64,000 nt of DNA from Pseudomonas poae (lineage in GTDB: Bacteria; Pseudomonadota; Gammaproteobacteria; Pseudomonadales; Pseudomonadaceae). The stretch is from positions 3,973,001-4,037,000 of the forward strand of contig CP110972.1 of the NCBI GenBank assembly GCA_028869255.1, in the 5' to 3' direction. Positions 28,532 through 37,112 of the stretch are shown in pieces (the stretch's first letter is position 1; the number at the start of each line of letters is the position of its first letter). The position numbers and the translations under genes were made by a program. Below the pieces are notes generated by a model. That model saw only the letters and a program-made list of their open reading frames with translations, did no database searches and was not told where the DNA came from.

Positions 28532-29512
28532 ATGATTTCTCCCTCAAAGGGTATCGACTTCTTCATCTTGACTGGCCCGCTGGGCAGCGGCAAAACAACC
28601 CTGCTGGAACAGCTCCTTTACTCAGTAGAAGACAGCACCGGCACAGCAGTAATTGTTAATGAGGCCGGCGCCGTCAACATCGACGGCGCGGTACTCTTCG
28701 ATTCGACCGATGGGCTGGTTATCGAAACACTCAGCAATGGATGCGTCTGCTGCAGCCTTAGCAATGATTTGGTCAGAACAGTGCAACATCTAATCGAATC
28801 TAGGGCGCGGATGGATTTACCTCCATTTGAACGAATCATCCTGGAATGCAGCGGGCTGTCCATGCCAGGTGAAGTAGTGCGTTCTCTGGCTGGCTTAGCC
28901 CACCTGCAGATGGCCGTTTCGATCATCTGCACCTACGACTGCACCAGGCCCTCCCTACTAAGCTCCCAATTTGATGCGGCGGCAGCTCAACTTAGTGCAG
29001 CTCAAACCGTAGTGCTCACCAAGATCGATTCAGCGTCACAGTCGGAACTGTGCGCTGCAATGGCAACAGCGGAGCGAATCAACCCGTTCGCAACAATTGT
29101 CGAAGAAACATCGCAGGCCAAAAGGAGCCATCAAGCCTTTCTAAACGCGGCCCTTCGCCCACTTGATCACACCCTCCCCCACCGTAAGCTTGTTCAAGCC
29201 ATCGCTCACCCTCGCATACACGTATATCAAGCTCAGCTAAATGAGCCAGACCTGGGCGATGCCATCGACTGGCTTGAAAATGTCACGGGCTGTCTCGGGG
29301 AGAAACTGCTGAGAAGCAAAGCGCTAATCTGTACACCAGAGAGGGATTTGCTGATGCAGACAGTCGGCACAGCTTTTTCCGCTCCACGGCTACTTCGCAA
29401 AAAGTCTGGAGGTCGATCCGTGGCTATCTTCATCACCCAAGACTGCGAATTGCATGAGCTGACAAGGATTCCGTCCAGCCTTTCTATAAAGTGGGAGCAA
29501 GAAGCCAGCTGA
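28532..29512 (+). CDS. CobW/P47K-family GTP-binding metallochaperone
   Basis: This 326-residue G3E GTPase has Walker A GPLGSGKTTLLEQLL near residue 14, VNEAGAVNIDGAVL, the metal-binding CVCC in SNGCVCCSL at about residues 69-77, the ECSG of Walker B and TKID for guanine recognition. The C-terminal CobW domain is present but short and weakly conserved. Such proteins deliver Zn or another metal to a client enzyme. It starts 9 bases after the amidohydrolase stop, so that hydrolase is the obvious client. The canonical GxLGxGKTT has Pro in its second position. Confidence 0.85.
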   Translation: MISPSKGIDFFILTGPLGSGKTTLLEQLLYSVEDSTGTAVIVNEAGAVNIDGAVLFDSTDGLVIETLSNGCVCCSLSNDLVRTVQHLIESRARMDLPPFERIILECSGLSMPGEVVRSLAGLAHLQMAVSIICTYDCTRPSLLSSQFDAAAAQLSAAQTVVLTKIDSASQSELCAAMATAERINPFATIVEETSQAKRSHQAFLNAALRPLDHTLPHRKLVQAIAHPRIHVYQAQLNEPDLGDAIDWLENVTGCLGEKLLRSKALICTPERDLLMQTVGTAFSAPRLLRKKSGGRSVAIFITQDCELHELTRIPSSLSIKWEQEAS

Positions 29513-30053
29513 ACAATGAAGGAGCGTTGGCGGAGATCTCGAAGCCGTAGATCCTCCCCCTTATCTCCCAAGTCGCCTTCTCACTCATTGCCTCATGCGC
29601 TCAGCACAAAACTAAGTATCCATTCAGCGAATCCTGAATTGGAAAAATTCCTATGAGAAGCTGGAATTGCTCTCGACAAAAACCTATCCCAGGTAGATGG
29701 AATGCTGCGCTGTTCGCAGATAGGATTTGACCAAAGTGAGCGCTAATTGATCAACCTCGGTTATGACATGAATCTTCAATACATATGAATGCTGAGGGTT
29801 CTGCCCGCGCTAAATGCGAGCAGCGTGATCATTTACGCAAACTTTCAACTAAAAAAACGCCCATCCCCACCTAATCTAAGGACACCTTGTTCGAAAACTC
29901 AAAAACAATAAAAACAGCCAAAAAACCAAAGCTCTCATAACTCAAAAACTGCCAACACGAACCAGAGCAGCTACACACTTAAACACTCAAAAAGTTTAAT
30001 TTATTCCTGCTGCCTGGATAAGCTTAAAAAGCAAATAATAAAGAGGCACGAGC
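29513..30053. promoter_or_regulatory. Upstream region of the Liv-type ABC operon with two motif copies
   Basis: This 540-base region holds no gene. AATTCCTAT at 29646-29654 is the exact reverse complement of ATAGGAATT, and ATAGGATTT at 29720-29728 equals the reversed site at 26554-26562. The last 250 bases are A-rich and probably include the promoter and leader of the ABC operon. AAGAGGC precedes the livK-like ATG. Confidence 0.45.
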
Positions 30054-31168
30054 ATGAAAATGATCTTTAAGGCATCAATCCCCCTTTCCGCCGCTATTTC
30101 CATGGCGCTTTCGATGACAGCGATGGCCGACATTAAGATCGGTGTCGGCGCACCGCTGACTGGCCCTAACGCTGCTTTCGGTGAACAAATATGGCGTGGT
30201 GCCGAGCAAGCCGCAAAAGATATCAATGCCAAGGGCGGAATTAACGGTCAGAAGATCGTCTTGGTCAAAGGCGATGACGCATGTGAACCCAAGCAAGCAG
30301 TATCCGCTGCGAACCAGATGGTCGACGCAGAGAAGGTTGTAGCAGTCATCGGCCACTACTGCTCCTCCTCGACCATTCCCGCCTCCGAAATCTACGATGA
30401 AGCGGAGATCGTCACTATTACTCCAGCCTCCTCCGCGCCGATTATCACTGAACGTGGCTTGGTAGGTATGTTCCGCATGGCCGGGCGCGACGATCAGCAA
30501 GGTCAGGTAGCAGCTGATTACATCGCGAAGAACCTCAAAGCCAAAACTGTTGCGGTCATACACGACAAGGACACCTTCGGCCAGGGTGTTGCGGACACAA
30601 CGAAGACTTCCCTCAAGGCGGAAGGGGTCGAGACGGTGCTTTACGAGGGACTGACCCGAGGCGAAAAGGACTTCAACGCCGTCGTGACCAAGATTCGATC
30701 TTCTAAAGCTGAAGTCGTTTACTTCGGGGGTGTCACCCTGAAGCCGGCCCTCTGGTTCGTCAAATGCGTGAGCAGGGTCTCACTATTCCCTTCGTAACCA
30801 CCGACTGCACCGTGACCGATCAATTGGTTACTACCGCAGGTGGCAAAAAATACACTGACGGCGTGCTGATGACCTTCTATCCAGACCCAAGGAATCTGGA
30901 TACCGGCAAGGCGGTGGTCAAGGAGTTCCGGGATGTTGGGTATGAGCCCGAAAGCTACACCCTCTTCTCCTACGCATCTCTGCAAGCATTGGCCGCAGCC
31001 TTCAGCGCAACAGGTGGCACAGATGGCAAAAAAGCCAGCGAGTGGCTCAAGTCACATACGGTCGACACTGTCCTTGGCAACAAAAGCTGGAACGACAAAG
31101 GTGATCTAAAAGAGTCTCCCTATGTGATGTACAAATGGGATGCAGACGGAAAGTTCAGCCAACTATAA
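30054..31168 (+). pseudogene. livK: Branched-chain amino acid-type ABC substrate-binding protein, frameshifted
   Basis: This is a periplasmic Leu/Ile/Val-type binding protein. It has a signal peptide (residues 1-24, ending in MTAMA), then IKIGVGAPLTGPNAAFGEQIWRGAEQA and the usual type 1 periplasmic lobes. At 30736-30738 (CCC) the frame breaks. One more C restores GVTPEAGPLVRQMREQGLTIP and carries the second lobe to its stop at 31168, for about 371 residues. As written, the product would lack most of the C-terminal lobe. Ligands of the family are amino acids, amides and related compounds. It is the first gene of the ABC operon. Confidence 0.85.
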
Positions 31169-31235
31169 CTTTTCCTGAGTACCGTGCAGGCTGATTCCAG
31201 TCTGCACTTCTACCGCCCGTTTGGGGGATTTCCTT

Positions 31236-32147
31236 GTGGACACATTTATTCAACAGCTAGTCAATGGACTAACGCTGGGCTCGGTCTATGGACTGATCGC
31301 CATTGGCTACACAATGGTTTACGGCATCATCGGCATGATCAACTTCGCTCATGGCGAAGTTTATATGGTCTCTGCTTACCTGGCCGCGATTTCGATTGCA
31401 GTGCTCACGTTCTTCGGCATTGACTCCTTCCCTCTGATAATTTTGGGCACTTTAATATTCACGATCGTAGTAACCGGAGTTTATGGTTTCGCAATTGAGC
31501 GAATTGCGTACAAACCTCTCCGAAACTCAACCCGTCTTGCTCCTCTAATCTCGGCTATTGGCATTTCACTCATACTTCAGAACTATGTACAAATCAGTCA
31601 GGGTGCGAGGCAGCAAGGTATTCCAACCATGCTCGAAGGAACGCTACGTTTCTCGGTTGGAGAAGGCTTCGTAATGATCACCCATACAAAGCTGTTCATT
31701 TTGGCAGCAGCAGTGATAGGTATGCTTGCCTTGACCTTCGTGATCAAAAATACCCGTCTCGGCAGAATGTGCCGCGCCACACAACAAGATCGAAAAATGG
31801 CGCAAATCTTGGGCATCAACACTGATCGCATCATCTCTTATGTCTTCGTGATCGGCGCGTCTATGGGCGCCCTAGCAGGGGTGCTCATCACCCTCAACTA
31901 CGGAACCTTCGACTTCTACGCAGGCTTCATCATCGGTATCAAGGCCTTCACTGCAGCAGTCCTCGGCGGCATCGGTTCGTTGCCCGGCGCCATGCTTGGT
32001 GGGTTGATTTTGGGTGTTGCTGAAGCTCAGTTCTCAGGTGTCGTTAACTCAGACTACAAAGATGTCTTTAGCTTCTCCCTACTCGTGCTGATCCTCATTT
32101 TCCGCCCCCAAGGACTCCTTGGCCGACCTCAAGTAACCAAGGTATGA
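31236..32147 (+). CDS. livH: LivH-type ABC transporter permease
   Basis: This 303-residue permease has about eight spans. The family signature GYTMVYGIIGMINFAHGEVYM is near residue 30, and GRMCRATQQDRKMAQILGINTDRII marks the cytoplasmic ATPase-contact loop. The start is GTG at 31236, preceded by GGGGGA seven bases upstream; the TTG at 31221 is a weaker choice. It lies 67 bases after the binding-protein gene and 4 bases before the second permease gene. Confidence 0.9.
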   Translation: MDTFIQQLVNGLTLGSVYGLIAIGYTMVYGIIGMINFAHGEVYMVSAYLAAISIAVLTFFGIDSFPLIILGTLIFTIVVTGVYGFAIERIAYKPLRNSTRLAPLISAIGISLILQNYVQISQGARQQGIPTMLEGTLRFSVGEGFVMITHTKLFILAAAVIGMLALTFVIKNTRLGRMCRATQQDRKMAQILGINTDRIISYVFVIGASMGALAGVLITLNYGTFDFYAGFIIGIKAFTAAVLGGIGSLPGAMLGGLILGVAEAQFSGVVNSDYKDVFSFSLLVLILIFRPQGLLGRPQVTKV

Positions 32148-32151
32148 AGCC

Positions 32152-33432
32152 GTGAGCGATAAAATCTATAAAACCGACATCAAGAAAAGCTTGATCGACA
32201 CTGTCATGGCCGGCCTGATCGCATTGATCGTCTTCGGCCCTATTGTTGGCGTCGTCTTGCAGGGCTATGACTTCACACCTCGATTCGACCGAGTCGCCTG
32301 GCTCGTCGGGACGGTAATGGCAGGTCGCCTCGCCCTCAGCCTGTTTCTCCAGACAGCCCGGGGCCATTCGCTTTTGGAGCGCTTTGATCGTACAGGCGGT
32401 GGTGTTGGCGTTCAGCTACCGGGCAACAAATCCCAGATGCGCTGGGTCATTCCGGTGCTGCTCGTATTAGCGTTCATCCTGCCATTCTGTGCAAACAAGT
32501 ATGTACTGACCGTGGTTATCCTCGGATTGATCTACGTGCTGCTCGGCTTGGGTCTCAACATCGTGGTGGGCTTGGCCGGGCTGCTCGATCTCGGGTTTGT
32601 CGGTTTCTACGCAATTGGTGCTTACGGACTGACTCTGGGCTACGAGTATCTGGGCCTTGGGTTTTGGAGCATGCTGCCACTCGCCGCAGTAATGGCCGCA
32701 TTCGCGGGCATGCTGCTCGGGTTCCCGGTGCTACGAATGCACGGCGACTACCTGGCTATCGTCACGCTGGGCTTCGGGGAAATCATCCGCTTAGTGTTAA
32801 CCAACTGGGTTTCATTCACCAACGGGCCCAACGGTATGACCGCTCCCTCTCCGACTTTCTTTGGACTCGAGTTCGCTCGCCGCGCCAAAGATGGCGGAGT
32901 TCCCTATCACGAGTTTCTGGGGCTCACCTACAACTCCAACATGAAGTTCATCTTCATCTACACGGTGCTTCTGCTGGTCGTGATGTCAGTGCTCTACATC
33001 AAACATCGACTCACACGTATGCCCGTCGGAAGAGCTTGGGAGGCGCTCCGTGAAGACGAGATTGCCTGCCGCTCCATGGGGCTCAACCATGTTCTGGTCA
33101 AGCTCTCGGCTTTCATGATTGGTGCATCAACTGCCGGCATCGCGGGAGTTTTCTTCGCCACCTACCAAGGCTTCGTGAACCCGACTTCATTCACCTTCTT
33201 CGAGTCGGCCCTGATTCTCGCGATTGTTGTACTCGGTGGCATGGGCTCTACCGTAGGAGTCGTTATTGCAGCATTCGTCCTGACCATTGCTCCTGAGCTG
33301 CTGCGCAGCTTTGCCGACTACCGGGTTCTCATGTTCGGCATGCTGATGGTGCTCATGATGATCTGGCGGCCACGCGGCCTGATTAGGATCAACCGTATCG
33401 GCATCGCACCACGCAAGGGAGTAGCCCCATGA
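32152..33432 (+). CDS. livM: LivM-type ABC transporter permease
   Basis: This 426-residue permease partner has GLGLNIVVGLAGLLDLGFVGFYAIGAY as its signature. GDYLAIVTLGFGEIIRLVLTNW follows, and GRAWEALREDEIACRSMGLN forms the ATPase-contact loop. It has an extra N-terminal segment of about 100 residues with two spans, as in E. coli LivM. The start is GTG at 32152. Its stop overlaps the next ATG by four bases. Confidence 0.9.
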   Translation: MSDKIYKTDIKKSLIDTVMAGLIALIVFGPIVGVVLQGYDFTPRFDRVAWLVGTVMAGRLALSLFLQTARGHSLLERFDRTGGGVGVQLPGNKSQMRWVIPVLLVLAFILPFCANKYVLTVVILGLIYVLLGLGLNIVVGLAGLLDLGFVGFYAIGAYGLTLGYEYLGLGFWSMLPLAAVMAAFAGMLLGFPVLRMHGDYLAIVTLGFGEIIRLVLTNWVSFTNGPNGMTAPSPTFFGLEFARRAKDGGVPYHEFLGLTYNSNMKFIFIYTVLLLVVMSVLYIKHRLTRMPVGRAWEALREDEIACRSMGLNHVLVKLSAFMIGASTAGIAGVFFATYQGFVNPTSFTFFESALILAIVVLGGMGSTVGVVIAAFVLTIAPELLRSFADYRVLMFGMLMVLMMIWRPRGLIRINRIGIAPRKGVAP

Positions 33433-34302
33433 AAGACAACATCCTCACGGTGGACAGTCTCATGATGCACTTCGGTGGCATCAAGGCCCTCAATGATGTC
33501 AATTTCGCCATCAAACGGCATTCAATTTCAGCTTTGATCGGCCCCAACGGCGCCGGCAAGACCACCGTATTTAACTGCCTAACAGGCTTCTACTCCGCCA
33601 CGGGCGGGAAGATTTTGTTGAACGCACAGGGCAAGCAAACAGACGTCATTCAGGTTCTGGGGGAGCCCTTCAAGGCTCATGACTTCGTTAGCCCGAAGCA
33701 ATTCGCTTCTCGACTTTGGTACAAGATGTTTGGCGGTACTCACCTGGTGAACAGGTCTGGACTGGCTCGCACCTTCCAGAATATCCGCCTGTTCAAAGAA
33801 ATGACGGTGCTTGAGAATCTGCTGGTTGCTCAGCACATGCTCGCACAGCGCAACCTGGTGGCCGGGATTCTCAATACACCAGGGTACCGGAGCACGGAAA
33901 ACAAATTGCTCAATACCGCTTTCTACTGGCTTGAAGTAGTCGTACCTGGTGGAGCACTGCAACAGGCTCGCGGGAGAACTCTCATACGGTCAGCAAAGGC
34001 GTTTAGAGATCGCTAGGGCGATGTGTACCGGCCCGGAGTTGATCTGCCTTGACGAGCCCGCAGCAGGCCTAAATCCAGCAGAGACAATTACTCTCAGCGG
34101 CATCATCCGCAAACTCCGAGATGACCATCAACTTACCGTATTGTTGATTGAGCATGATATGGGGATGGTCATGAGCATTTCTGATCACATCATCGTTCTG
34201 GATCATGGGCTTGTAATCGCTCAGGGCACACCAAATTCGATCAAATGCGACCAGAAGGTAATCGCTGCTTACCTCGGCGCTGAAGAGGAGGAAGTAGCAT
34301 GA
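33429..34302 (+). pseudogene. livG: LivG-type ABC ATPase, one-base frameshift
   Basis: The first frame has Walker A (GPNGAGKTTVFNCL), the Q loop in LARTFQNIRLF, and runs to EVV at about 33940. There a surplus base (T at 33943) shifts the frame; without it the text reads VVDLVEHCNRLAGELSYGQQRRLEIAR. The second frame carries the LSYGQQ signature, Walker B (ELICLDEPAAGLNP) and the EHDM switch, ending at 34302. The complete protein would be about 290 residues. As written, Walker A and Walker B are on separate products, so the transporter would lack one ATPase. It overlaps neighbouring genes on both sides by 4 bases. Confidence 0.85.
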
Positions 34303-35015
34303 GCACTCAGATTCTCGCGTTCAAAGACGTAGATGTTCACTACGGCCCCATTCAGGCCCTAAGGAAAGTAAATCTCCATATCAACTCTGGAGAAACCGTG
34401 AGCCTGATCGGGGCAAATGGGGCAGGCAAATCGACACTGTTGATGTCGATTTTTGGACAGCCACGAGCTACTAACGGGCAGATCATTTACCAAGGGCAGG
34501 ACATCACCCGGAAGAGCACCCATTTCGTGGCATCCAACGGCATCGCTCAGTCGCCTGAAGGACGCCGCGTTTTTCCGGACATGACGGTCGAAGAGAACCT
34601 TCTGATGGGTACCATCCCCGTAGGAATGAATCACGCGGAGGAAGATCGAGAACAAATGTTCAATCTGTTTCCGCGCCTCAGAGAGCGGCGAAACCAGCGG
34701 GCAATGACAATGTCTGGTGGCGAGCAGCAAATGCTTGCCATCGCTAGGGCACTGATGAGCCGGCCCAAGCTCCTGCTCCTCGACGAACCCTCTCTCGGCC
34801 TAGCTCCAATCGTCGTGAAGCAAATCTTTGCCACGCTGCGAGAACTCGCTCAAACAGGGATGACCATCTTCCTGGTCGAACAAAATGCCAACCACGCGCT
34901 GCGCCTCAGCGACAGGGCTTATGTGATGGTTACCGGCGAAATCAGGATGACAGGAACAGGTGAGGAGCTACTAGGAAATCAAGAGGTACGAGAGGCCTAT
35001 CTGGGCGGCCACTAA
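34299..35015 (+). CDS. livF: LivF-type ABC ATPase
   Basis: This 238-residue ATPase is intact. It has Walker A GANGAGKSTLL near residue 38, the Q loop in GIAQSPEGRRVFP, signature MSGGEQQMLAIARAL, Walker B LLLLDEPSLGLAP and the switch His region as VEQNANHAL (LivF proteins have Gln-Asn here). It starts within the end of the livG-like gene. It is the last gene of the ABC operon, with a hairpin beyond. Confidence 0.9.
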   Translation: MSTQILAFKDVDVHYGPIQALRKVNLHINSGETVSLIGANGAGKSTLLMSIFGQPRATNGQIIYQGQDITRKSTHFVASNGIAQSPEGRRVFPDMTVEENLLMGTIPVGMNHAEEDREQMFNLFPRLRERRNQRAMTMSGGEQQMLAIARALMSRPKLLLLDEPSLGLAPIVVKQIFATLRELAQTGMTIFLVEQNANHALRLSDRAYVMVTGEIRMTGTGEELLGNQEVREAYLGGH

Positions 35016-35028
35016 ATCCATTCTGGGT

Positions 35029-35043
35029 GGCTCTTCAAGAGCC
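35029..35043. terminator. Short hairpin between converging livF and dehydrogenase genes
   Basis: GGCTCT / AGAGCC is a 6-bp stem with a 3-base loop, in a GGGTGG...CCACACCC context, followed by AAAATTTTC. It is a plausible terminator for the ABC operon. Confidence 0.5.
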
Positions 35044-35068
35044 CCCCACACCCAAAATTTTCTTCGGC

Positions 35069-35995
35069 TCAATAGCCCTTCGAACGATCAACCACGTTAA
35101 GCAGCGGCAACCCCCTCCGCTCTCGATATAGATTTCTCATTATTAGGTCTACGGCTCCTTTCACTTGTACGTTGCTGGCAATATGTGGAGTGATCAACAC
35201 TCTGGGATGACTCCAGAACGGATGATCGGGCGAAGGCGGCTCTTGGTTGAACACATCTAGAACCGCTCCTCCGATTCTTCCGCTGTTCAGTGACCGCAAG
35301 AGATCTTCTTCGACAACGTGCGCACCGCGAGCAACATTGACGAGCCCAGCCCCATGCGGCAAAAGGCTTAGATTGGCCGCGTTCAGAATCCCTTGAGTTT
35401 CAGGAGTAAGGGGGAGAAGGTTAACTAGAACGTCGCATTGTCCCAAAAACTCATGCAGTTGTTGCCCCCCCACGTAACAACGTCCTCCCGGCACATCCTT
35501 GGGCGAGCGATTCCACGCGCTTAACTGGAACCCGAAGGGTCGCAATCGCTCTAGAGCGGCCAGCCCTAGCCTGCCTGCTCCCATAACCCCAACTCGACGT
35601 TCGCAAGCGGGAATGACGGGAAATGGCATCCAGCATCGTTCCCGCTGCCTGATCTGGTAGTCGAAAATATCGCGGTGTAGGGTGAGAACACCAAACACAA
35701 CGTACTCGGCCATGATATCGGCCATTGAAGTTTCAATGAGCCGTACCATCGAAACGTGACTAGGTAGCTGGGACAAATCGAACTGATCGACGCCGGCTCC
35801 AGCTGAATACAACGCTTTGAGGTTTGGGAATCGCTGCATGAGATCCGGAATCGGTTCCCAGGCGATTATGTAGCGAACCTCAGATGGATCGCCAATATCC
35901 GGCCACTCACGAAACTCAATGTCGGGGGCCTGCTTTGAAAATTCTTCACGCCATTCAGATGCACTGCTGGGCTCCGCCATGTACAAAATACGCAT
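35069..35995 (-). CDS. D-isomer-specific 2-hydroxyacid dehydrogenase (GhrA-like)
   Basis: This 308-residue NAD(P)H-dependent enzyme resembles glyoxylate/hydroxypyruvate reductase A. It has the substrate loop YSAGAGVDQFD, the nucleotide site GVMGAGRLGLAALERL, the catalytic Arg in VNVARGAHVVEE, a Glu in FNQEPPSPDHPFW, and the catalytic His in ITPHIAS. I chose the ATG at 35995 because AGGAG lies six bases upstream; a TTG two codons earlier is an alternative. It converges with the ABC operon. It may reduce a 2-oxo acid and so pair functionally with the D-2-hydroxyacid dehydrogenase at 21981. Confidence 0.85.
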   Translation of the reverse strand: MRILYMAEPSSASEWREEFSKQAPDIEFREWPDIGDPSEVRYIIAWEPIPDLMQRFPNLKALYSAGAGVDQFDLSQLPSHVSMVRLIETSMADIMAEYVVFGVLTLHRDIFDYQIRQRERCWMPFPVIPACERRVGVMGAGRLGLAALERLRPFGFQLSAWNRSPKDVPGGRCYVGGQQLHEFLGQCDVLVNLLPLTPETQGILNAANLSLLPHGAGLVNVARGAHVVEEDLLRSLNSGRIGGAVLDVFNQEPPSPDHPFWSHPRVLITPHIASNVQVKGAVDLIMRNLYRERRGLPLLNVVDRSKGY

Positions 35996-36166
35996 GTCCA
36001 ACTCCTAAATTTCGAACAGATATAATGCCTACCTCATGACAGTGACTACCTCACAACAAAACACTATAAAGTAGGCACACACTCCTACTTTGAGCCGGTT
36101 GTTCCACAAGGCGATCGCGGGCAACCTGCAACTCGTACACTTCCACATTCCATTGAAAGGACTCTC

Positions 36167-36496
36167 ATGGCTAGTTATTCCTTCCTGCTGACTTACAGCG
36201 TCTCCCCGTACACAGAAACTGATCGGGTGCATCAAAATCAAGCAGCTCGCTTGCGTCAGAAATTGAACCGCGTCGAGATCGAGGATTGGGTCAAACTCGA
36301 AACTGTCGAAACGGCTTTTAAAGGCGTTGTTCATCTGAGTGAAACGACCATCACGCAGAAGCGAAATGAAGCCGAGAACATCGCTTGGAACCAGATCAAA
36401 GGAGTGATGGATTCGCTTGGGGTTTACAAAGAAACGACCGTGCATGTGGCCTTGATGGTTCAAGAACTCGGCGACCTCATCGAGTTCAAGCTCTAA
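36167..36496 (+). CDS. Small hypothetical protein
   Basis: This is a 109-residue soluble protein of a kind I know from Pseudomonas genomes but cannot name. Its alternating pattern (MASYSFLLTYSVSP, then VKLETVETAFKGVVHLSE, then VHVALMVQELGDLIEFKL) suggests an alpha/beta ferredoxin-like fold with a central amphipathic helix. ATTGAAAGGA lies upstream of the ATG. A stem-loop follows. Confidence 0.6.
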   Translation: MASYSFLLTYSVSPYTETDRVHQNQAARLRQKLNRVEIEDWVKLETVETAFKGVVHLSETTITQKRNEAENIAWNQIKGVMDSLGVYKETTVHVALMVQELGDLIEFKL

Positions 36497-36510
36497 TAAT
36501 GGTGACTGTT

Positions 36511-36532
36511 GCTCTGCCGGTTACGGCAGAGC
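36511..36532 (+). terminator. Stem-loop after small hypothetical gene
   Basis: GCTCTGCCG / CGGCAGAGC is a 9-bp perfect stem with a GTTA loop, 14 bases after the stop. No U tract follows, so it may be a processing or weak terminator structure. The sequence from 36533 to 36810 shows no gene. Confidence 0.5.
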
Positions 36533-36810
36533 AAACCAGAGTAAATAGGTAGAGGATAGCCGTGGCTGTTCTGTGGCCGGTTGAAGGCTCATCATGGCGT
36601 TAATCCACGCTGAGCATTGCAGTGTCGAGATCGGCAGTCTGCACAAAGCCCAGGCTCGGCTCAGCTCGCAGTAAAGTCGCTGAATTGAAAGCAAGGGTGC
36701 AGGAAGTACGCTTCGGATTCTGAGATTTGGGTTTACAGCCTCCCGCTGCGCGCCACTGCACGCTTCTTGTCGAAGTCATCTACAGACAGATCCAGCCGGT
36801 AGTTATATCT

Positions 36811-36943
36811 GTGAAAAAAGAGTGAGCTTCCCGTAAAAGCCTGCGTGACCTGCGGCCTTCCCTTCATCTGGAGAAAAAAATGGGCACGCTGTTGGGAGGA
36901 AGTGCGCTACTGCTCGGAGCGCTGCCGGCGCAACAAAAACTGA
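36811..36943 (+). pseudogene. DUF2256-type small zinc-binding protein, frameshifted near its start
   Basis: The sequence encodes about 43 residues with the DUF2256 pattern: [10 protein letters not shown], then [28 protein letters not shown]. The CxxC and CSERC pairs would bind one zinc ion. With five A after the GTG at 36811 the frame reads [10 protein letters not shown]. The run here has six A (36814-36819), which gives GTG AAA AAA GAG TGA and a stop after four codons. I see no other start that keeps the first CxxC. It is too short for most gene callers. Confidence 0.7.
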
Positions 36944-36948
36944 CCAAA

Positions 36949-36973
36949 AAAAGGGCCCTCGAAGGGCCCTTTT
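36949..36973. terminator. Bidirectional terminator beside the mvaT stump
   Basis: AAAAGGGCCCT / AGGGCCCTTTT is an 11-bp perfect stem with a 3-base loop. It follows the DUF2256 reading frame on the plus strand and the mvaT-like stump on the minus strand. It resembles the terminator at 40764-40785. Confidence 0.85.
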
Positions 36974-36988
36974 GTACTCAAACTAAAA

Positions 36989-37024
36989 TCACTTGTTCAG
37001 CCAGGACTCAACAGTCGCGGAGTC
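36989..37024 (-). pseudogene. 3' stump of an mvaT-like gene
   Basis: The minus strand encodes DSATVESWLNK and a stop. This is nearly the C-terminus of the complete MvaT-like protein at 40804 (GSATVESWLTK). The homology extends through the stop codon into the terminator (TTGTACTCAAACxAAAATCACTTG). Beyond 37024 there is no similarity. The two copies differ at several positions, so this is the remnant of a second, diverged mvaT-like gene rather than a recent duplication. Confidence 0.75.
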
Positions 37025-37112
37025 GCATCAAAAATTGATCATGAGATCCGCTACTTGGCATGCCGCCCTTCATAAAACTGAAGCGTCAAATTTTGTGGTC
37101 AAAATCTACCCT

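Noticed and set aside
2223..34302. Programmed ribosomal frameshifting as the cause of the split genes
   Set aside because: The breaks lie in different, ordinary short runs in unrelated genes, without slippery heptamers plus downstream pseudoknots shared between them.
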